Shown here: piece by piece, positions 8,141 through 17,996 of the stretch
Layout of the letters: every line of letters starts with the position of its first letter
Numbering within the stretch: position 1 is the first letter of the stretch
IMG/VR virus record: IMGVR_UViG_3300010885_021009
Coordinates: 1 to 42,322 of that record
Origin: a virus
Reading direction: 5' to 3' (one strand)
Length of the DNA stretch: 42,322 bases
Position numbers and translations under genes: made by a program
Notes under the pieces: model-generated
Databases searched by the model: none
What the model saw: only the letters and a program-made list of their open reading frames with translations
What the model was told of the DNA's origin: nothing

Positions 8141-8343
8141 AAATAGGGTTGGGGCATTTAAACCATGCTCCAGCCGTTTTCTGGTCTATGACACCTCGAG
8201 AATTTTTTGCCGCGATCGATGGATATGTTGAGCGCAAGGGTGGCGGCAAACGCAAAAATGATCTGACTCATGAATCGGTTGATGAGTTGATGCAATACGT
8301 CGATTCCGAAGGCAATTTGCTTTCTACGATTAAAAACGAATAG
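8137..8343 (+). CDS. Tail assembly chaperone, TAC_6 / GTA type
   Basis: The 68-residue protein carries the short family pattern GLGHLNHAPAVFWSMTPREF, in which a Trp-x-Met-Thr-Pro-x-Glu motif starts the main helix. This is the second chaperone of the GTA-type pair and is expected to help fold the tape measure. It lies 10 bases before the tape measure gene and overlaps the preceding chaperone. Confidence 0.78.
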   Translation: MKIGLGHLNHAPAVFWSMTPREFFAAIDGYVERKGGGKRKNDLTHESVDELMQYVDSEGNLLSTIKNE

Positions 8344-8353
8344 GTAAGCTGAC

Positions 8354-10423
8354 ATGGCTGAATTAGACCCGCTTGTCGTTAAAATCCGTGCGGATATGGC
8401 GGATTTTGCTTCACAGATGAACGGCGTTAAAGCGTCAATGGTCGATATGCAGTCAAAGCTAAAATCAGCAACCGATGGCATGACGGCAGGCTTTAAATCG
8501 ACGACAAAGGAGCTTGAGAACCATACGAAGGCAATGGGCCTAAACCGCATGCAGATGATGGAATTGACGCACGCGGGGCGTGCTATGGCAGAAATGCTAT
8601 TGGCTGGGCAAACTCCCATGAGGGCGCTCATGATTGAAGCCCCGCGTCTTGCTCAGGTATTAGGGCAGGGCGGCCTTGGCAAAGCAATGCTTTATACCAG
8701 CGGTGCAGTATTGGGCCTCGGCTTGGCGATAGGTGGCACGCTTGCCTTGATGAAAACATGGGCGACCGAGTATCGCGCCTTAGACGATGCCGCGAAATTA
8801 ACCGGAACGGCTATCAACGACCTTGTGAGAATGCAGCAAATCGCAGCGAAAACCACTAACGGCTATGATGCCGCAAAAGGTTACTCCGAATTTGGCGCAA
8901 AAATCTACGAAGCGCAGGTAGCAGGCGGAAAACTTGCTCAAATGCTCTCAAAGAACGGTATCGCGATCAAAGAGGCGAATGGGCATTTCAGAGACCAGAA
9001 AGCCATTCTTATCGACATTGCAAATTTGGTCGCAAAAACCCAAAGCGGTTACGCTAAGCAAGAATTTGCCAGCCAATTAGGCCTCGGTAGGGATTCGGTC
9101 GAATTTTTAGAAAAATATTCAAAGGCGATTAAAGAGGGCAACACTGGCCTAAGTGAAGCCGAACAGCACCTCCTCGCCATGAAAGAACAGGCCGTTGAGA
9201 TAGACAAAAAATTTAGCGAGATGGCCGAAACCATCGGCACCAAGATTAAGGAAGGCACGATTAACGCATTTCAAGCCTTCGGGGATTATGCCGACAAATT
9301 GTCGAGCGATAACTCATACCGGAAAGCGATGGACGAATACACGGCCTATATTGAGGCACTAAAGAAGGAATCGGCCGCCCTAGTTCCCGTTATGCAAGAT
9401 GCGGCGGCGGAACTTCAAAAAATGAGGGATGAATTTATTGCCCTATCGACGTCTAATAATGCCGACGGATTGAGCAAATTAACCGACGAAATGACGGCGC
9501 TTGAAAAGGCAACGCAAGGCGAGCTTGACCGATATAATGAGCTTCAACGGCTAATGTTGCAGCCCATTCCACTCCAAACGACGATACTCAAAAAAACGTG
9601 GCTCGACGATCAACCCACGGCTTTGCCTTCGGGAATGGACGGGCGAGGCCTGCCAGCCACGGGCGCGCCCAAATTTAACGCTGGGATTGATCCGAACAGC
9701 CTCTACAAGCCAGCCGCAATGGACGAGGTGCAGAAATATCTCATTTCATTGCAAAAGGCGGCGGACCTTGCCAAAGCCGAATATGAAACGCTTGGAAAAT
9801 CAAAAGAAGAACAGTTACTTGCTAAAAATATTCTTGACGCACAGACTATTGCACAACAACACCAACTGACGCTTTCAAATTCTCAAATTCAACAAATTAA
9901 AGAAAAGACCAAAGCCGAAGCTGAATGGATGACGCGCCTTGAAGAAGGCAAGCGTCACATGCAAGAAATGCAACAGGTCGGCAACGATATCACAAGCGCG
10001 CTTGATGATTGGATTGTAAAGGGTAATTCATTTAACGATGTCATGGGCAACCTTGCTCGCACGATGGCATCCATGGCTTTGAAAGATGCGTTTACTTCAA
10101 AGGCTGGCACCAACATCATTGGTGATTTGCTAGGTGGAATATTTGGTAAAGCCGTTGGCGGGCCTGTTAACGCTGGCGTCCCATATCTCGTGGGTGAACG
10201 CGGGCCGGAATTGATTGTGCCAAACGCGGCATCAACCGTTATGACAAATGATCGGACGTCTCAAATGTTAGGCGGCTCAAACGATAACGGCGTTTCCGTT
10301 GTGCAGAATATTTCCGTTCAAGGCGGCATGTCCACAAGTGAAAAAGTGGCATTTGCGCAACAGATCAAGAGTTCCACTATGGCGGCGGTGTTCGAGGCTC
10401 AGAAACGCGGCAATAGAGCGTAA
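8354..10423 (+). CDS. Tail tape measure protein
   Basis: This protein of 689 residues sets tail length; at about 0.15 nm per residue the tail would be near 100 nm. The N-terminal 60 residues form a coiled coil (MNGVKASMVDMQSKLKSATDG), a hydrophobic segment at about 111-134 could insert in the host membrane, and long Glu/Lys/Ala helices follow. The C-terminus has the lambda-type ending: LARTMASMALKDAF, a Gly-rich stretch, then GVPYLVGERGPELIVP near residue 610. It is short for the family but complete, with start and stop tightly packed between neighbours. Confidence 0.93.
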   Translation: MAELDPLVVKIRADMADFASQMNGVKASMVDMQSKLKSATDGMTAGFKSTTKELENHTKAMGLNRMQMMELTHAGRAMAEMLLAGQTPMRALMIEAPRLAQVLGQGGLGKAMLYTSGAVLGLGLAIGGTLALMKTWATEYRALDDAAKLTGTAINDLVRMQQIAAKTTNGYDAAKGYSEFGAKIYEAQVAGGKLAQMLSKNGIAIKEANGHFRDQKAILIDIANLVAKTQSGYAKQEFASQLGLGRDSVEFLEKYSKAIKEGNTGLSEAEQHLLAMKEQAVEIDKKFSEMAETIGTKIKEGTINAFQAFGDYADKLSSDNSYRKAMDEYTAYIEALKKESAALVPVMQDAAAELQKMRDEFIALSTSNNADGLSKLTDEMTALEKATQGELDRYNELQRLMLQPIPLQTTILKKTWLDDQPTALPSGMDGRGLPATGAPKFNAGIDPNSLYKPAAMDEVQKYLISLQKAADLAKAEYETLGKSKEEQLLAKNILDAQTIAQQHQLTLSNSQIQQIKEKTKAEAEWMTRLEEGKRHMQEMQQVGNDITSALDDWIVKGNSFNDVMGNLARTMASMALKDAFTSKAGTNIIGDLLGGIFGKAVGGPVNAGVPYLVGERGPELIVPNAASTVMTNDRTSQMLGGSNDNGVSVVQNISVQGGMSTSEKVAFAQQIKSSTMAAVFEAQKRGNRA

Positions 10424-10429
10424 TCACCC

Positions 10430-11053
10430 ATGACCATTTCATACCCGCTCTCAGTGCCTTCGGCTTTGAAGGCCGCGACTTTTTCTTTAACGCCTAGAAA
10501 AATCAACGCGGGAACTGCTTCGACTTTTACAGGCGCTCAACAAATTGTAAAATGGGCTTCAATCTGGGAATTAACGATTATCACGCCACCTATGAACCGT
10601 GACAATGGCGGGGCGAGCGTTGAGGCTTTCATCAATTCTCTTGATGGGCAGTATGGAACCTTCCTATTTGGTCCACCTCATGCCAAGGCTATTCGTGGTA
10701 CTGCTAACACCAGCGGCGTTACCGTTTCAGCTGTTGCTTCGTCTGGATCCACTAGCCTTAGTTTGACAGGGCTAGGTGCCACGACCACTTTAAAAGCCGG
10801 TGACTATTTCCAGCTTGGCTCATCGTCCACAACGCGGCTTTATCAAATTATGGCCGATGTGACTTCCGATAGTTCTGGCAATGCAACGATTGAAATCAGA
10901 AACCCTCTTCGATCGGCTGCTGCTATCGGGGATACGGTCACTTTAGCCAGTCCCCAAGGGTTGTGGCGGTTAAAGAATAACGGCGTTGGGTGGTCGGTTG
11001 GCGTAGGTGGTCTTTATCAAGCCATTACGATTGAAGCGGTTGAGGCTCTATAA
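10430..11053 (+). CDS. Minor tail protein (distal tail candidate)
   Basis: The 207-residue protein begins 6 bases after the tape measure stop. The N-terminal half looks like a tube-derived distal tail domain (YPLSVPSALKAATFSLTPRK, WELTIITPPM, INSLDGQYGTFLFGPP). An inserted Ser/Gly/Thr-rich beta domain follows at about residues 80-160, then a closing GLWRLKNNGVGWSVGVGGLY. Position between tape measure and hub genes indicates a baseplate or distal tail role. I do not place it in a named family with certainty. It overlaps the next start by one base (TAATG). Confidence 0.75.
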   Translation: MTISYPLSVPSALKAATFSLTPRKINAGTASTFTGAQQIVKWASIWELTIITPPMNRDNGGASVEAFINSLDGQYGTFLFGPPHAKAIRGTANTSGVTVSAVASSGSTSLSLTGLGATTTLKAGDYFQLGSSSTTRLYQIMADVTSDSSGNATIEIRNPLRSAAAIGDTVTLASPQGLWRLKNNGVGWSVGVGGLYQAITIEAVEAL

Positions 11054-11610
11054 TGCGGAGTGTCACAACGGCATTTAAAGCGGCAGCAGCTTCTAGCACT
11101 TTGCGGCCAGCGTTGTTTATGGAAGGGTTGTTCGATAGCGGGTCGCTTAGATTATGGACCGGATACGGAACAATCACTTGGAATAGCTACGACTGGACAG
11201 GCGCAGGCACGTTTATCAGCATAAAAGACATTGAGGAACGGTCAACAATTGAAGCCGTGGGAACAACGCTTTCTTTATCTGGGCTTCCTTCTGAAGTGCT
11301 TTCACTGGCGTTGAACGAGTCGTACCAGGGCCGAACGATCAATATTTATTTAGGATTCTTTGACAGCACGGGTTCCTTAATCTCTGATCTTGATACGATT
11401 TTCTCCGGTCTGGCAGACGTTATGACGATTGAAGAGGGTGGGGAAACTTGCACCTTATCAATGACGGTTGAAAATCGATTTATCGACTTACAGCGCGCGC
11501 GCGAACGCTATTACACGCATCAAGATCAGCAAATCAAATATTCTGGCGATCTAGGGTTGAATTATGTTTCAACTTTACAAGATCGGGTGGTCGTTTGGGG
11601 GCATTCGTGA
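11053..11610 (+). CDS. Tail tip / hub protein, DUF2163-like
   Basis: A protein of 185 residues with the pattern of phage proteins placed between the distal tail protein and the NlpC/DUF6950 protein: an opening PALFMEGLFDSGSLRLWTG, a GITW-like turn (GTITWNSYDWTG), LSLSGLPSEVLSLAL, and a closing RFIDLQRARERYYTHQDQ segment. The DUF2163 comparison is from memory of the layout and is tentative. The likely role is in the tail tip complex. The next gene starts within its stop (GTGA). Confidence 0.75.
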   Translation: MRSVTTAFKAAAASSTLRPALFMEGLFDSGSLRLWTGYGTITWNSYDWTGAGTFISIKDIEERSTIEAVGTTLSLSGLPSEVLSLALNESYQGRTINIYLGFFDSTGSLISDLDTIFSGLADVMTIEEGGETCTLSMTVENRFIDLQRARERYYTHQDQQIKYSGDLGLNYVSTLQDRVVVWGHS

Positions 11611-12020
11611 TCCGGCTTGATAATTGGATACCGCGCTTCCAAGACGTTTTAGAGGCCGCCGAAGGGCGGTCTTTTTCATGGGGTACATGGGACTGCACGC
11701 ATTTTGCAAATGCGTGTGTTGAGGCTCTGACAGGCCAATCGCTGCTTCCTAAAACATCGCCTTATTCAACAGCGCGTGAAGCATTATCAGCACTCAATGA
11801 AGCGGGTTATAAAGACATGCTTGATGCGTTGGATGCTTTGCTTGGTTCGCGAAAGCCTGTTTTAATGGCGCGTCGTGGCGACATTGTAGCTACAAACGAT
11901 AGTGCTATTTTTGCTTTGGGTGTGGTGGATTTAAGCGGCGAAAACGTCGTATTTTTAGCTGAAAGCGGATTATCTAAGCATCCGATTAGCTTTGCTGCTC
12001 ACGCGTGGAGCGTGGGTTAA
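11607..12020 (+). CDS. Tail tip protein, DUF6950 (NlpC/P60-like)
   Basis: This 137-residue protein has the DUF6950 core: [20 protein letters not shown] with a cysteine at the place of the NlpC/P60 nucleophile, a central [11 protein letters not shown] strand and a late histidine-containing [12 protein letters not shown]. Such proteins sit at the tail tip and may cut peptidoglycan during DNA entry or only be structural. I chose GTG 11607, which overlaps the previous stop and has GGGGG six bases upstream; a TTG at 11595 is the alternative. Confidence 0.82.
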   Translation: MIRLDNWIPRFQDVLEAAEGRSFSWGTWDCTHFANACVEALTGQSLLPKTSPYSTAREALSALNEAGYKDMLDALDALLGSRKPVLMARRGDIVATNDSAIFALGVVDLSGENVVFLAESGLSKHPISFAAHAWSVG

Positions 12021-15000
12021 TGGCTTTTATCGTCCCTATCATTGTTACTGCCATAGGATTAAGCGGAACTGCGGCAGCGGTAGCCACGTTCTTTTTAGAC
12101 GTTGGCGTTTCTGTTGCTTTGTCTTATGTGGCATCGCTTCTTTTATCCAAAGAGGATAGCTCGTTCTCAGGGATGAACCTGACGACCTCAAAACAAGCCG
12201 ATGCACCGCGTCGAATTGTATATGGTCGGACGCGTTTAGGCGGGACGATTGTTTTTGAAGCGTCTAGCGGGTCATCAAATGATTATCTGCATTTGGTCAT
12301 TGCTCTGTGCGAAGGCCCGATCGATGCGATTGAAACTGTTTATTTCAATGACGAAGCGCTCACTTTAGACAGTTCTGGAAACGTATCAGGCGGAACCTTT
12401 GGTGGTTATGCCAAGGTCAATCTCCATCTTGGAAGCACAAGCCAGACCGCAGATAGCGATCTGATATCGTCTCTATCATCTTACTGGACGAGCGCACATA
12501 GACTTCGCGGAATTGCCTATCTGTATGTCCGCTTAAAAGCCGATCAGAACGTATGGGCAGGCGGCGTTCCTAATATCACGGCGGTAGTTCGGGGAAAACA
12601 AGTTTACGATCCACGGACAAGCACAACCTATTGGTCAAACAATGCGGCCTTGTGCATTCGCGATTATCTGACAACTTCGCAGCTTGACGGCGGCGTCTCG
12701 GGGCAAACAAGCGCTGTCCAGATAGATGATACAAACTTTATAGCACAAGCAAATATTTGCGATGAGAGCGTCACGCTTAGTTCGTCGTTTGTTGGCACGG
12801 GTTCAATTTCAGGAACCGTTTTAACAATCACGTCAATTTCATCGGGAACGGTTGCCGTCGGTCAATCGATTAGCGGAACGGGCATCATTACCGGAACGAC
12901 GATCATAGCACTGGGGACAGGTTCGGGGGGGGTCGGAACCTATAGCGTCGGATCATCTCAAACGGTATCTTCTACCACGATCACGGCGCCAACGACTGAA
13001 TCTCGCTATACGATTAACGGAGTAATCCAGACCAGTTCAGCGAATACCCCGCAAGATCGCATGAGAGCTATGCTCACTTCATGCGGTGGACGCCTTGCTT
13101 GGTATAGCGGAAAATGGCGTTTATTCGTCGCTACGTGGCGTTCGTCTGTCTTTACAATTACGGATGACATGATCCGTGGTCCATTTCAGATGCAGACCAA
13201 GCTATCGATCCGCGAGAATTTTAACGCGATCAAAGGTCAATTTGTTGATCCGGGCTCTCGATATACCCCGGCAGATTATCCCGCGATTGTTAGCTCCACC
13301 TATGCGACGATCGATAATTCAAGCGGTCAATATCTCAATTATCCTTTGGAGTTCACAACCAGCTCGTCAATGGCTCAACGGTTGGCGAAGATTGAACTTT
13401 CACGCACTCGCTTACCAATTACAATCACTGTGCCCTGTACCTTAGCAGCATATCCTGTGACCATCGGGGATGTAGTAACCTTCACCCATGCTCGTTTTTC
13501 AACTTCGACGACTTACGAGGTTATGGGTTGGAAATTCGCTATTATTCAAGGCGCAGATGGGAACGGGCTAGGAATAGACCTAACACTTCGCCAAGTTGCA
13601 TCAACTATTTATGATTGGTCGTCGACCGAGCAACAGGTTATTTCCTCGGCTGTTTCGACATCGCTTCCGAATTGGCGAACGGTCACGGCGCCCACGGGAT
13701 TAAACATTACGGAAGAACTCTATTTATCCGGCCCTTTATCGGGCATTAAAAACAGAATTAAAATAAATTTTACATCTTCGGCGGATGCTTTTGTTACTCA
13801 ATATCAAGCTCAATATAAACCTTACGGTACTTCTAATTGGTATTCTGTTGCCCAAACTCCATATAGTCCGGCTATTATTGATGATTTACCTCCTGGCACT
13901 TATGATTTTCAGGTGCGCGCCGTTAATAGTTTTGGTTCAACGTCAAGTTATATTAACACGACCTACACAGTTGTAGGAAAAACTGCCGCTCCGTCTGACG
14001 TTTCAGATTTTACCGCCGTCATTGATCCATCGATCGGCGTAACGCTTAAATGGAGCGCGGTATCCGATGTGGATCTCGACCATTACGAAATCAGATCGGG
14101 CTCCTCTTGGTCAAGTGGTACGGTTGTTTCTGGTGATTTAAGTGCGACATCGCTTAAAATCAGTCAGATCGCTGCTACCTCGGTCACTTATTGGATTAAA
14201 GCCGTTGATACGTCGGGCAATTATTCGAGCAATGCTTCATCGGTCACGGCCACGATTACGGCAGCAAGCTCGCCAACGGTAACAGCGACGCTATCCAATG
14301 GCGTTATAACCCTATCATGGGCAGCGGTAGCGGGTACTTTGGCAACGTCTTATTATCAAATCGGTTATGGCTCGTCATTCGCTTCTGAAACGGTTCTGGG
14401 CAACGTCCAAACGACGACTTATTCGATTACTGTAAACTGGGTTGGAAACCGGACGTTCTACGTTGCGGCGGTTGATCTTGCGGGTAATGTCGGATCGGCG
14501 GGGAGCGTTTCGTTTAATATTTCCGCACCAAGTGCGCCGACGGTTACAAGCTCGATTATCTCGAATAACGTGTTGCTTTATTGGACGGCCTCCACGGGCT
14601 CACTTCCGATAAGCTATTACGAAATTCGGAAAGGCTCAACTTACGCAACCTCGACGTTAATTGGAACGGTTAATAGTACCTTTAACGCTTTGTTCGAGTC
14701 GACAGCCGGAAGCTATACCTACTGGGTGACGGGCGTTGATAGCGCAGGAAACTACGGCACGTCCTCTTCGATAACGTGTGTAGTGTCTCAACCTTCGAAT
14801 TTCCAGCTCTATTCGAGCAAAGACTCTACCTTTAACGGCACCCTGACAAATATGGTGTTGTCCAACGGTTCGTTGATTGGTCCAGTCAATACGACCGAGA
14901 CGTTTCAGCAGCACTTTACGACCAACGGCTATTCTTCGCTTCAAGATCAAATTACGGCCGGATATCCATATTTCGTTCAACCGACCCAACTCACGGGCAG

Positions 15001-15532
15001 TTATTACGAAATCATTGATTACGGCGCGACGCTTTCATCATCGTCTATTCTGGCGACACTGACTTATTCAACAATAACGGGAACGGTAACTGTTACTCCG
15101 ACAATATCGGTCAGCACGAACGGCACAACATGGACGGCTTTGACGACAGGGCAATCAAACGTCTACGCAACGAATTTTCGCTATGTGAAAGTTTCTTATG
15201 CGTTCACTGCATCGGATCGCACGAGTTTCGTTCAGATTACGGGCCTGAATATTAAATTGTCGATTCAAACGTCGCTTGATTCCGGTTCTGGAACAGCGGT
15301 TTCGACTGACAGCTTGGGAACTCTCGTTACGTTTAACAAGACGTTTGTGGATGTGATTTCAATTTCGGTCACGCCATCGTCGATAGGATCCAGCTCTTCC
15401 GTGACTGAAGTTGTTAATTTCGACTTTTCACAAACCTATCCGACGAGCTTCCGCGTGCTGCTTTTCAATTCGTCCGGCACCCGCGTTTCGGGCTCGTTTA
15501 CGTGGCAAGCCACGGGTCAAACCCTTAATTAA
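12020..15532 (+). CDS. Central tail hub / host-specificity protein, J-like, with FN3 domains
   Basis: The 1,170-residue tail tip protein starts at ATG 12020, overlapping the previous stop (TAATG); an upstream in-frame GTG at 12005 is less likely. The hydrophobic N-terminus is followed by the J-type core ([34 protein letters not shown]). Four fibronectin type III-like domains lie near residues 555-650, 655-745, 750-835 and 838-922, and a beta-rich C-terminal receptor-binding part follows. An unusual beta module of about 60 residues is inserted near 260-322, between CDESVTL and SRYTINGV. It would contact the receptor and gate DNA release. Confidence 0.92.
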   Translation: MAFIVPIIVTAIGLSGTAAAVATFFLDVGVSVALSYVASLLLSKEDSSFSGMNLTTSKQADAPRRIVYGRTRLGGTIVFEASSGSSNDYLHLVIALCEGPIDAIETVYFNDEALTLDSSGNVSGGTFGGYAKVNLHLGSTSQTADSDLISSLSSYWTSAHRLRGIAYLYVRLKADQNVWAGGVPNITAVVRGKQVYDPRTSTTYWSNNAALCIRDYLTTSQLDGGVSGQTSAVQIDDTNFIAQANICDESVTLSSSFVGTGSISGTVLTITSISSGTVAVGQSISGTGIITGTTIIALGTGSGGVGTYSVGSSQTVSSTTITAPTTESRYTINGVIQTSSANTPQDRMRAMLTSCGGRLAWYSGKWRLFVATWRSSVFTITDDMIRGPFQMQTKLSIRENFNAIKGQFVDPGSRYTPADYPAIVSSTYATIDNSSGQYLNYPLEFTTSSSMAQRLAKIELSRTRLPITITVPCTLAAYPVTIGDVVTFTHARFSTSTTYEVMGWKFAIIQGADGNGLGIDLTLRQVASTIYDWSSTEQQVISSAVSTSLPNWRTVTAPTGLNITEELYLSGPLSGIKNRIKINFTSSADAFVTQYQAQYKPYGTSNWYSVAQTPYSPAIIDDLPPGTYDFQVRAVNSFGSTSSYINTTYTVVGKTAAPSDVSDFTAVIDPSIGVTLKWSAVSDVDLDHYEIRSGSSWSSGTVVSGDLSATSLKISQIAATSVTYWIKAVDTSGNYSSNASSVTATITAASSPTVTATLSNGVITLSWAAVAGTLATSYYQIGYGSSFASETVLGNVQTTTYSITVNWVGNRTFYVAAVDLAGNVGSAGSVSFNISAPSAPTVTSSIISNNVLLYWTASTGSLPISYYEIRKGSTYATSTLIGTVNSTFNALFESTAGSYTYWVTGVDSAGNYGTSSSITCVVSQPSNFQLYSSKDSTFNGTLTNMVLSNGSLIGPVNTTETFQQHFTTNGYSSLQDQITAGYPYFVQPTQLTGSYYEIIDYGATLSSSSILATLTYSTITGTVTVTPTISVSTNGTTWTALTTGQSNVYATNFRYVKVSYAFTASDRTSFVQITGLNIKLSIQTSLDSGSGTAVSTDSLGTLVTFNKTFVDVISISVTPSSIGSSSSVTEVVNFDFSQTYPTSFRVLLFNSSGTRVSGSFTWQATGQTLN

Positions 15533-15553
15533 TCCTTACAAGGTAGCATAGAC

Positions 15554-16663
15554 ATGACTGACTGGTCTTTACCGAGTCTTACGTCAACCTATACGCAGGT
15601 TTTGACATACCTAAATGCTCGAGATGTTGATGCGGCAACGATGGGTTTGAGTGGACTTCCAAGTAACCCTCCCACTAATTTTGTCTATGCGGACACCACG
15701 AACAAATATCTCAGTTATTACAACGGCTCTTCCTATCAGCCTCTTTTTAGTGGCATTTGGTCGATTAACATCACCGGCAATGCGGCGACGGCCACTTATG
15801 CAACATCGGCAGGTTCGGCTACAACGGCAACGACTGCGACAACGGCTACAACGGCAACACTTGCAAATTCCGTAACCTCAATCACATCCGCACAAGTGAC
15901 GGCTGCGCTTGGTTATATCCCATTATCGGGAATCACATCTTCGCAGGTGACAACGGCTTTGGGCTATACACCCCTTGCATCCATCAGTTCATCGCAGGTA
16001 ACGGCAGCGCTTGGTTACACTCCGCTTTCATCCTCGGGCAATGCTGCAACGGCAACTAGCGTTTCAGGAGCGGGCGTCATCACTACTGCTAATCTTGCTG
16101 CAGGTGCTGCGACGCTTGCAAAGTTGGATACGACTGGAACGATGGGCTATGTTTTGACAGCTCAAGGTTCGGGAAGTGCGCCTGTTTGGGCAACTCCTAT
16201 TAAATCTTCAACAATAGTATCTACCACATCCGGCACGTCGGTAACATTTCTTAATATCCCATCGTGGGTACGGCGCATCACTCTTATGTTTAACGGCGTA
16301 AGCACTACCGGCACCGCAAATATCCTTGTTCAACTTGGCAGTGGGTCTACCACAACGTCGGGGTATGTCGGCTCCGCTCTTGCTGCTCAAGGCTCGGCGG
16401 TTAGCAGCACTGCTGTGGCGTATTCAGCTTCATTTGTCGCAATGACAGCAATTCTAACGGCGGCGGATACACACTCTGGCATTGTTACCTTGGCCAACCT
16501 TTCGGGCAATACTTGGGTTCAGTCTGGAACAGTGGCTAATAATGCGGGTAGCCGTGTAACCGTTAGTGGTGGTTCACTACCGCTGTCAGGGACTTTAGAT
16601 AGGGTAGTTATTTCAACTACAGACGCCTTTGACGCGGGTTCCGTCAACATCTTGTATGAGTAA
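15554..16663 (+). CDS. Tail fibre protein with ALGYTPL repeats
   Basis: A trimeric fibre of 369 residues is likely. The shaft has an Ala/Thr repeat (TATTATTAT at about residues 93-105) and three copies of an SxQVTxALGYxPL repeat near 120-165, a common phage fibre motif. The C-terminal 170 residues form a Ser/Thr/Gly-rich globular part that includes IPSWVRRITLMFNGVSTTG, a pattern seen in fibre tip domains. It starts 21 bases after the hub gene with AAGGT upstream. The host-binding tip is the part expected to vary between relatives. Confidence 0.9.
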   Translation: MTDWSLPSLTSTYTQVLTYLNARDVDAATMGLSGLPSNPPTNFVYADTTNKYLSYYNGSSYQPLFSGIWSINITGNAATATYATSAGSATTATTATTATTATLANSVTSITSAQVTAALGYIPLSGITSSQVTTALGYTPLASISSSQVTAALGYTPLSSSGNAATATSVSGAGVITTANLAAGAATLAKLDTTGTMGYVLTAQGSGSAPVWATPIKSSTIVSTTSGTSVTFLNIPSWVRRITLMFNGVSTTGTANILVQLGSGSTTTSGYVGSALAAQGSAVSSTAVAYSASFVAMTAILTAADTHSGIVTLANLSGNTWVQSGTVANNAGSRVTVSGGSLPLSGTLDRVVISTTDAFDAGSVNILYE

Positions 16664-16667
16664 GATC

Positions 16668-17003
16668 ATGGACAGAATTGAAATAGATGTTCAAACTGGT
16701 GAAATTAAAATTGTTTCGTTAACAGCTGATGAAATTGCAGCGCTTCCGCAACCTTTGGCAGAAATACCTTCAATTACACCGCTTCAAGCTCTTCTTTGGC
16801 TGTCAGCACACGGCAAAGGCGATGCAGATGTGCGAGCCGTAATTAATACAATATCGGAGACGACGACAAAGTTGCAGGCGCTTGCTTACTGGGATCGTGC
16901 GACAACATTTTTGCACGATAACACGTTTATTGTGATGCTTTGGTCAGCTCTTAGCATTTCAATATCAGTGGATGAAGCCTTTATTGAGGCGTCGAAGCTA
17001 TGA
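16668..17003 (+). CDS. Fibre-associated hypothetical protein
   Basis: This small soluble protein of 111 residues follows the fibre gene. It has a short acidic opening (VQTGEIKIVSLTADEIAALP), then an ITPLQALLWL segment and helices with ALAYWDRATTFLHDN. Similar small proteins follow fibre genes in many phages and may be fibre chaperones or tip-bound subunits; I know no proven function. ATG 16668 is chosen because it gives the compact N-terminus. ATG 16656, which overlaps the fibre stop, would add four residues. Confidence 0.68.
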   Translation: MDRIEIDVQTGEIKIVSLTADEIAALPQPLAEIPSITPLQALLWLSAHGKGDADVRAVINTISETTTKLQALAYWDRATTFLHDNTFIVMLWSALSISISVDEAFIEASKL

Positions 17004-17263
17004 AGGGATGGGTTTATAATATCCTCAACGCGCTTGATCGGTTGGGTTGCGCTATTCTGGGTTGGAACCCTGATTACACAATTAGCTATCGCCTCGCAAT
17101 TGAACAAAAAGCCGCAACATGGTGGCCTCGTTGGCCAGCGTGTCAAATTTGTAAATTGTTGAATTTTTACGAGCCTGATCATTGCAATAAAGCCATCATA
17201 TCGACCAAGGCTAAATGGAAAGCCCTAGCCGAAGAAACGGCGCGTGGCGTCGACCCAACTTAA
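17000..17263 (+). CDS. Conserved small phage protein (LNALD motif)
   Basis: The 87-residue protein overlaps the previous gene by four bases (ATGA). Its opening, ILNALDRLGCAILGWNPDYT followed by IS, and a later CQICKLLNFYEPDHC segment resemble a small family found near tail fibre or lysis genes of many phages, with no function known to me. The paired cysteines in CxxC and HC could bind a metal, though this is only a suggestion. No membrane segment or signal peptide is evident. Confidence 0.72.
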   Translation: MKGWVYNILNALDRLGCAILGWNPDYTISYRLAIEQKAATWWPRWPACQICKLLNFYEPDHCNKAIISTKAKWKALAEETARGVDPT

Positions 17264-17280
17264 AATAAGAGCACCTCATC

Positions 17281-17580
17281 ATGAGCGATACCACAATCAC
17301 GATCAACAAAGGATCGGATGCTACGTTTACCGTGTCTTGGACGGATTCAAGCGGTAGCGTATTTGATCTGACGGGTTATACCGTATCGCTTTATGATGCG
17401 TCATCTACGGTTCTTTCAAGCCAGTTGTCGCTCGCAATTACGAACGCAACAAGCGGTCAGATTACCGGAACGCTCACTTGGTCGGATGATCTCGGGACGG
17501 GCAGCACATTGAGCTTTCGTATTCGCGTGACCAAGACGCTTAGAAAAACCTCACAAAAGATCAAGCTGAATATCATATGA
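17281..17580 (+). CDS. Small Ig-like tail accessory protein
   Basis: This 99-residue protein has a beta-sandwich pattern similar to N-terminal domains of baseplate upper proteins: an INKGSDATFTVSWTDSSGSV strand pair and the DLTGYTVSLYDA motif, ending in RIRVTKTLRKTSQKIKLNI. It overlaps the next gene by four bases. A role as a tail accessory or fibre-anchoring subunit is inferred from fold pattern and position before the giant fibre. Confidence 0.72.
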   Translation: MSDTTITINKGSDATFTVSWTDSSGSVFDLTGYTVSLYDASSTVLSSQLSLAITNATSGQITGTLTWSDDLGTGSTLSFRIRVTKTLRKTSQKIKLNII

Positions 17581-17972
17581 TTGACGTCGTATCGTCTCAA
17601 CCGACAGCGGATGTTTCAAGCACTTATTCGCAAGTATCGGTTGTCGTCGATTCTACGCCGTCGGTTTCAGTCAGTAATGCGGACCAGTCGGTAAGCGTAT
17701 CATTGATAAGCGAGGCTTTGGTCAGTGCATCAATCGATTCCGTTGTGACTTCGGAATGGGTGCCTGAAACTGTCTGGATGTATCTTGTGACAACCTGGAC
17801 GGTTGAACCTTCGCTTGTCGCTACCACGGCCTCGGCCTCGATCTATTCCTACACTCTCAACGGAACTACCCGCTATCGCAGTGTGCCGTTGACCTATGAT
17901 GCGACGCTTGATGCGTTTTATTCGACCTATAGCAGCGGCGTTCTATCGGGCTTTATCGTCGCTCGAGGATAA
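17577..17972 (+). CDS. Hypothetical Ser/Val-rich protein between tail genes
   Basis: I do not recognise this 131-residue protein. The first 60 residues are an almost pure Ser/Val/Thr/Asp stretch (SVSVSNADQSVSVSLISEAL), probably beta or extended. The second half has aromatic-rich strands (WMYLVTTWTVEPSL, YRSVPLTYDATLDAFYST). It overlaps the Ig-like gene and is followed 24 bases later by the giant repeat protein, so a link between tail and fibre is possible. Confidence 0.65.
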   Translation: MIDVVSSQPTADVSSTYSQVSVVVDSTPSVSVSNADQSVSVSLISEALVSASIDSVVTSEWVPETVWMYLVTTWTVEPSLVATTASASIYSYTLNGTTRYRSVPLTYDATLDAFYSTYSSGVLSGFIVARG

Positions 17973-17996
17973 TTTTTTAAAATTCGGAATTGACCA

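Noticed and set aside
8130-8145. A programmed frameshift joining the two tail chaperones
   Set aside because: No slippery heptamer is visible and the second gene has its own ATG overlapping the first stop. Reinitiation is the simpler reading.
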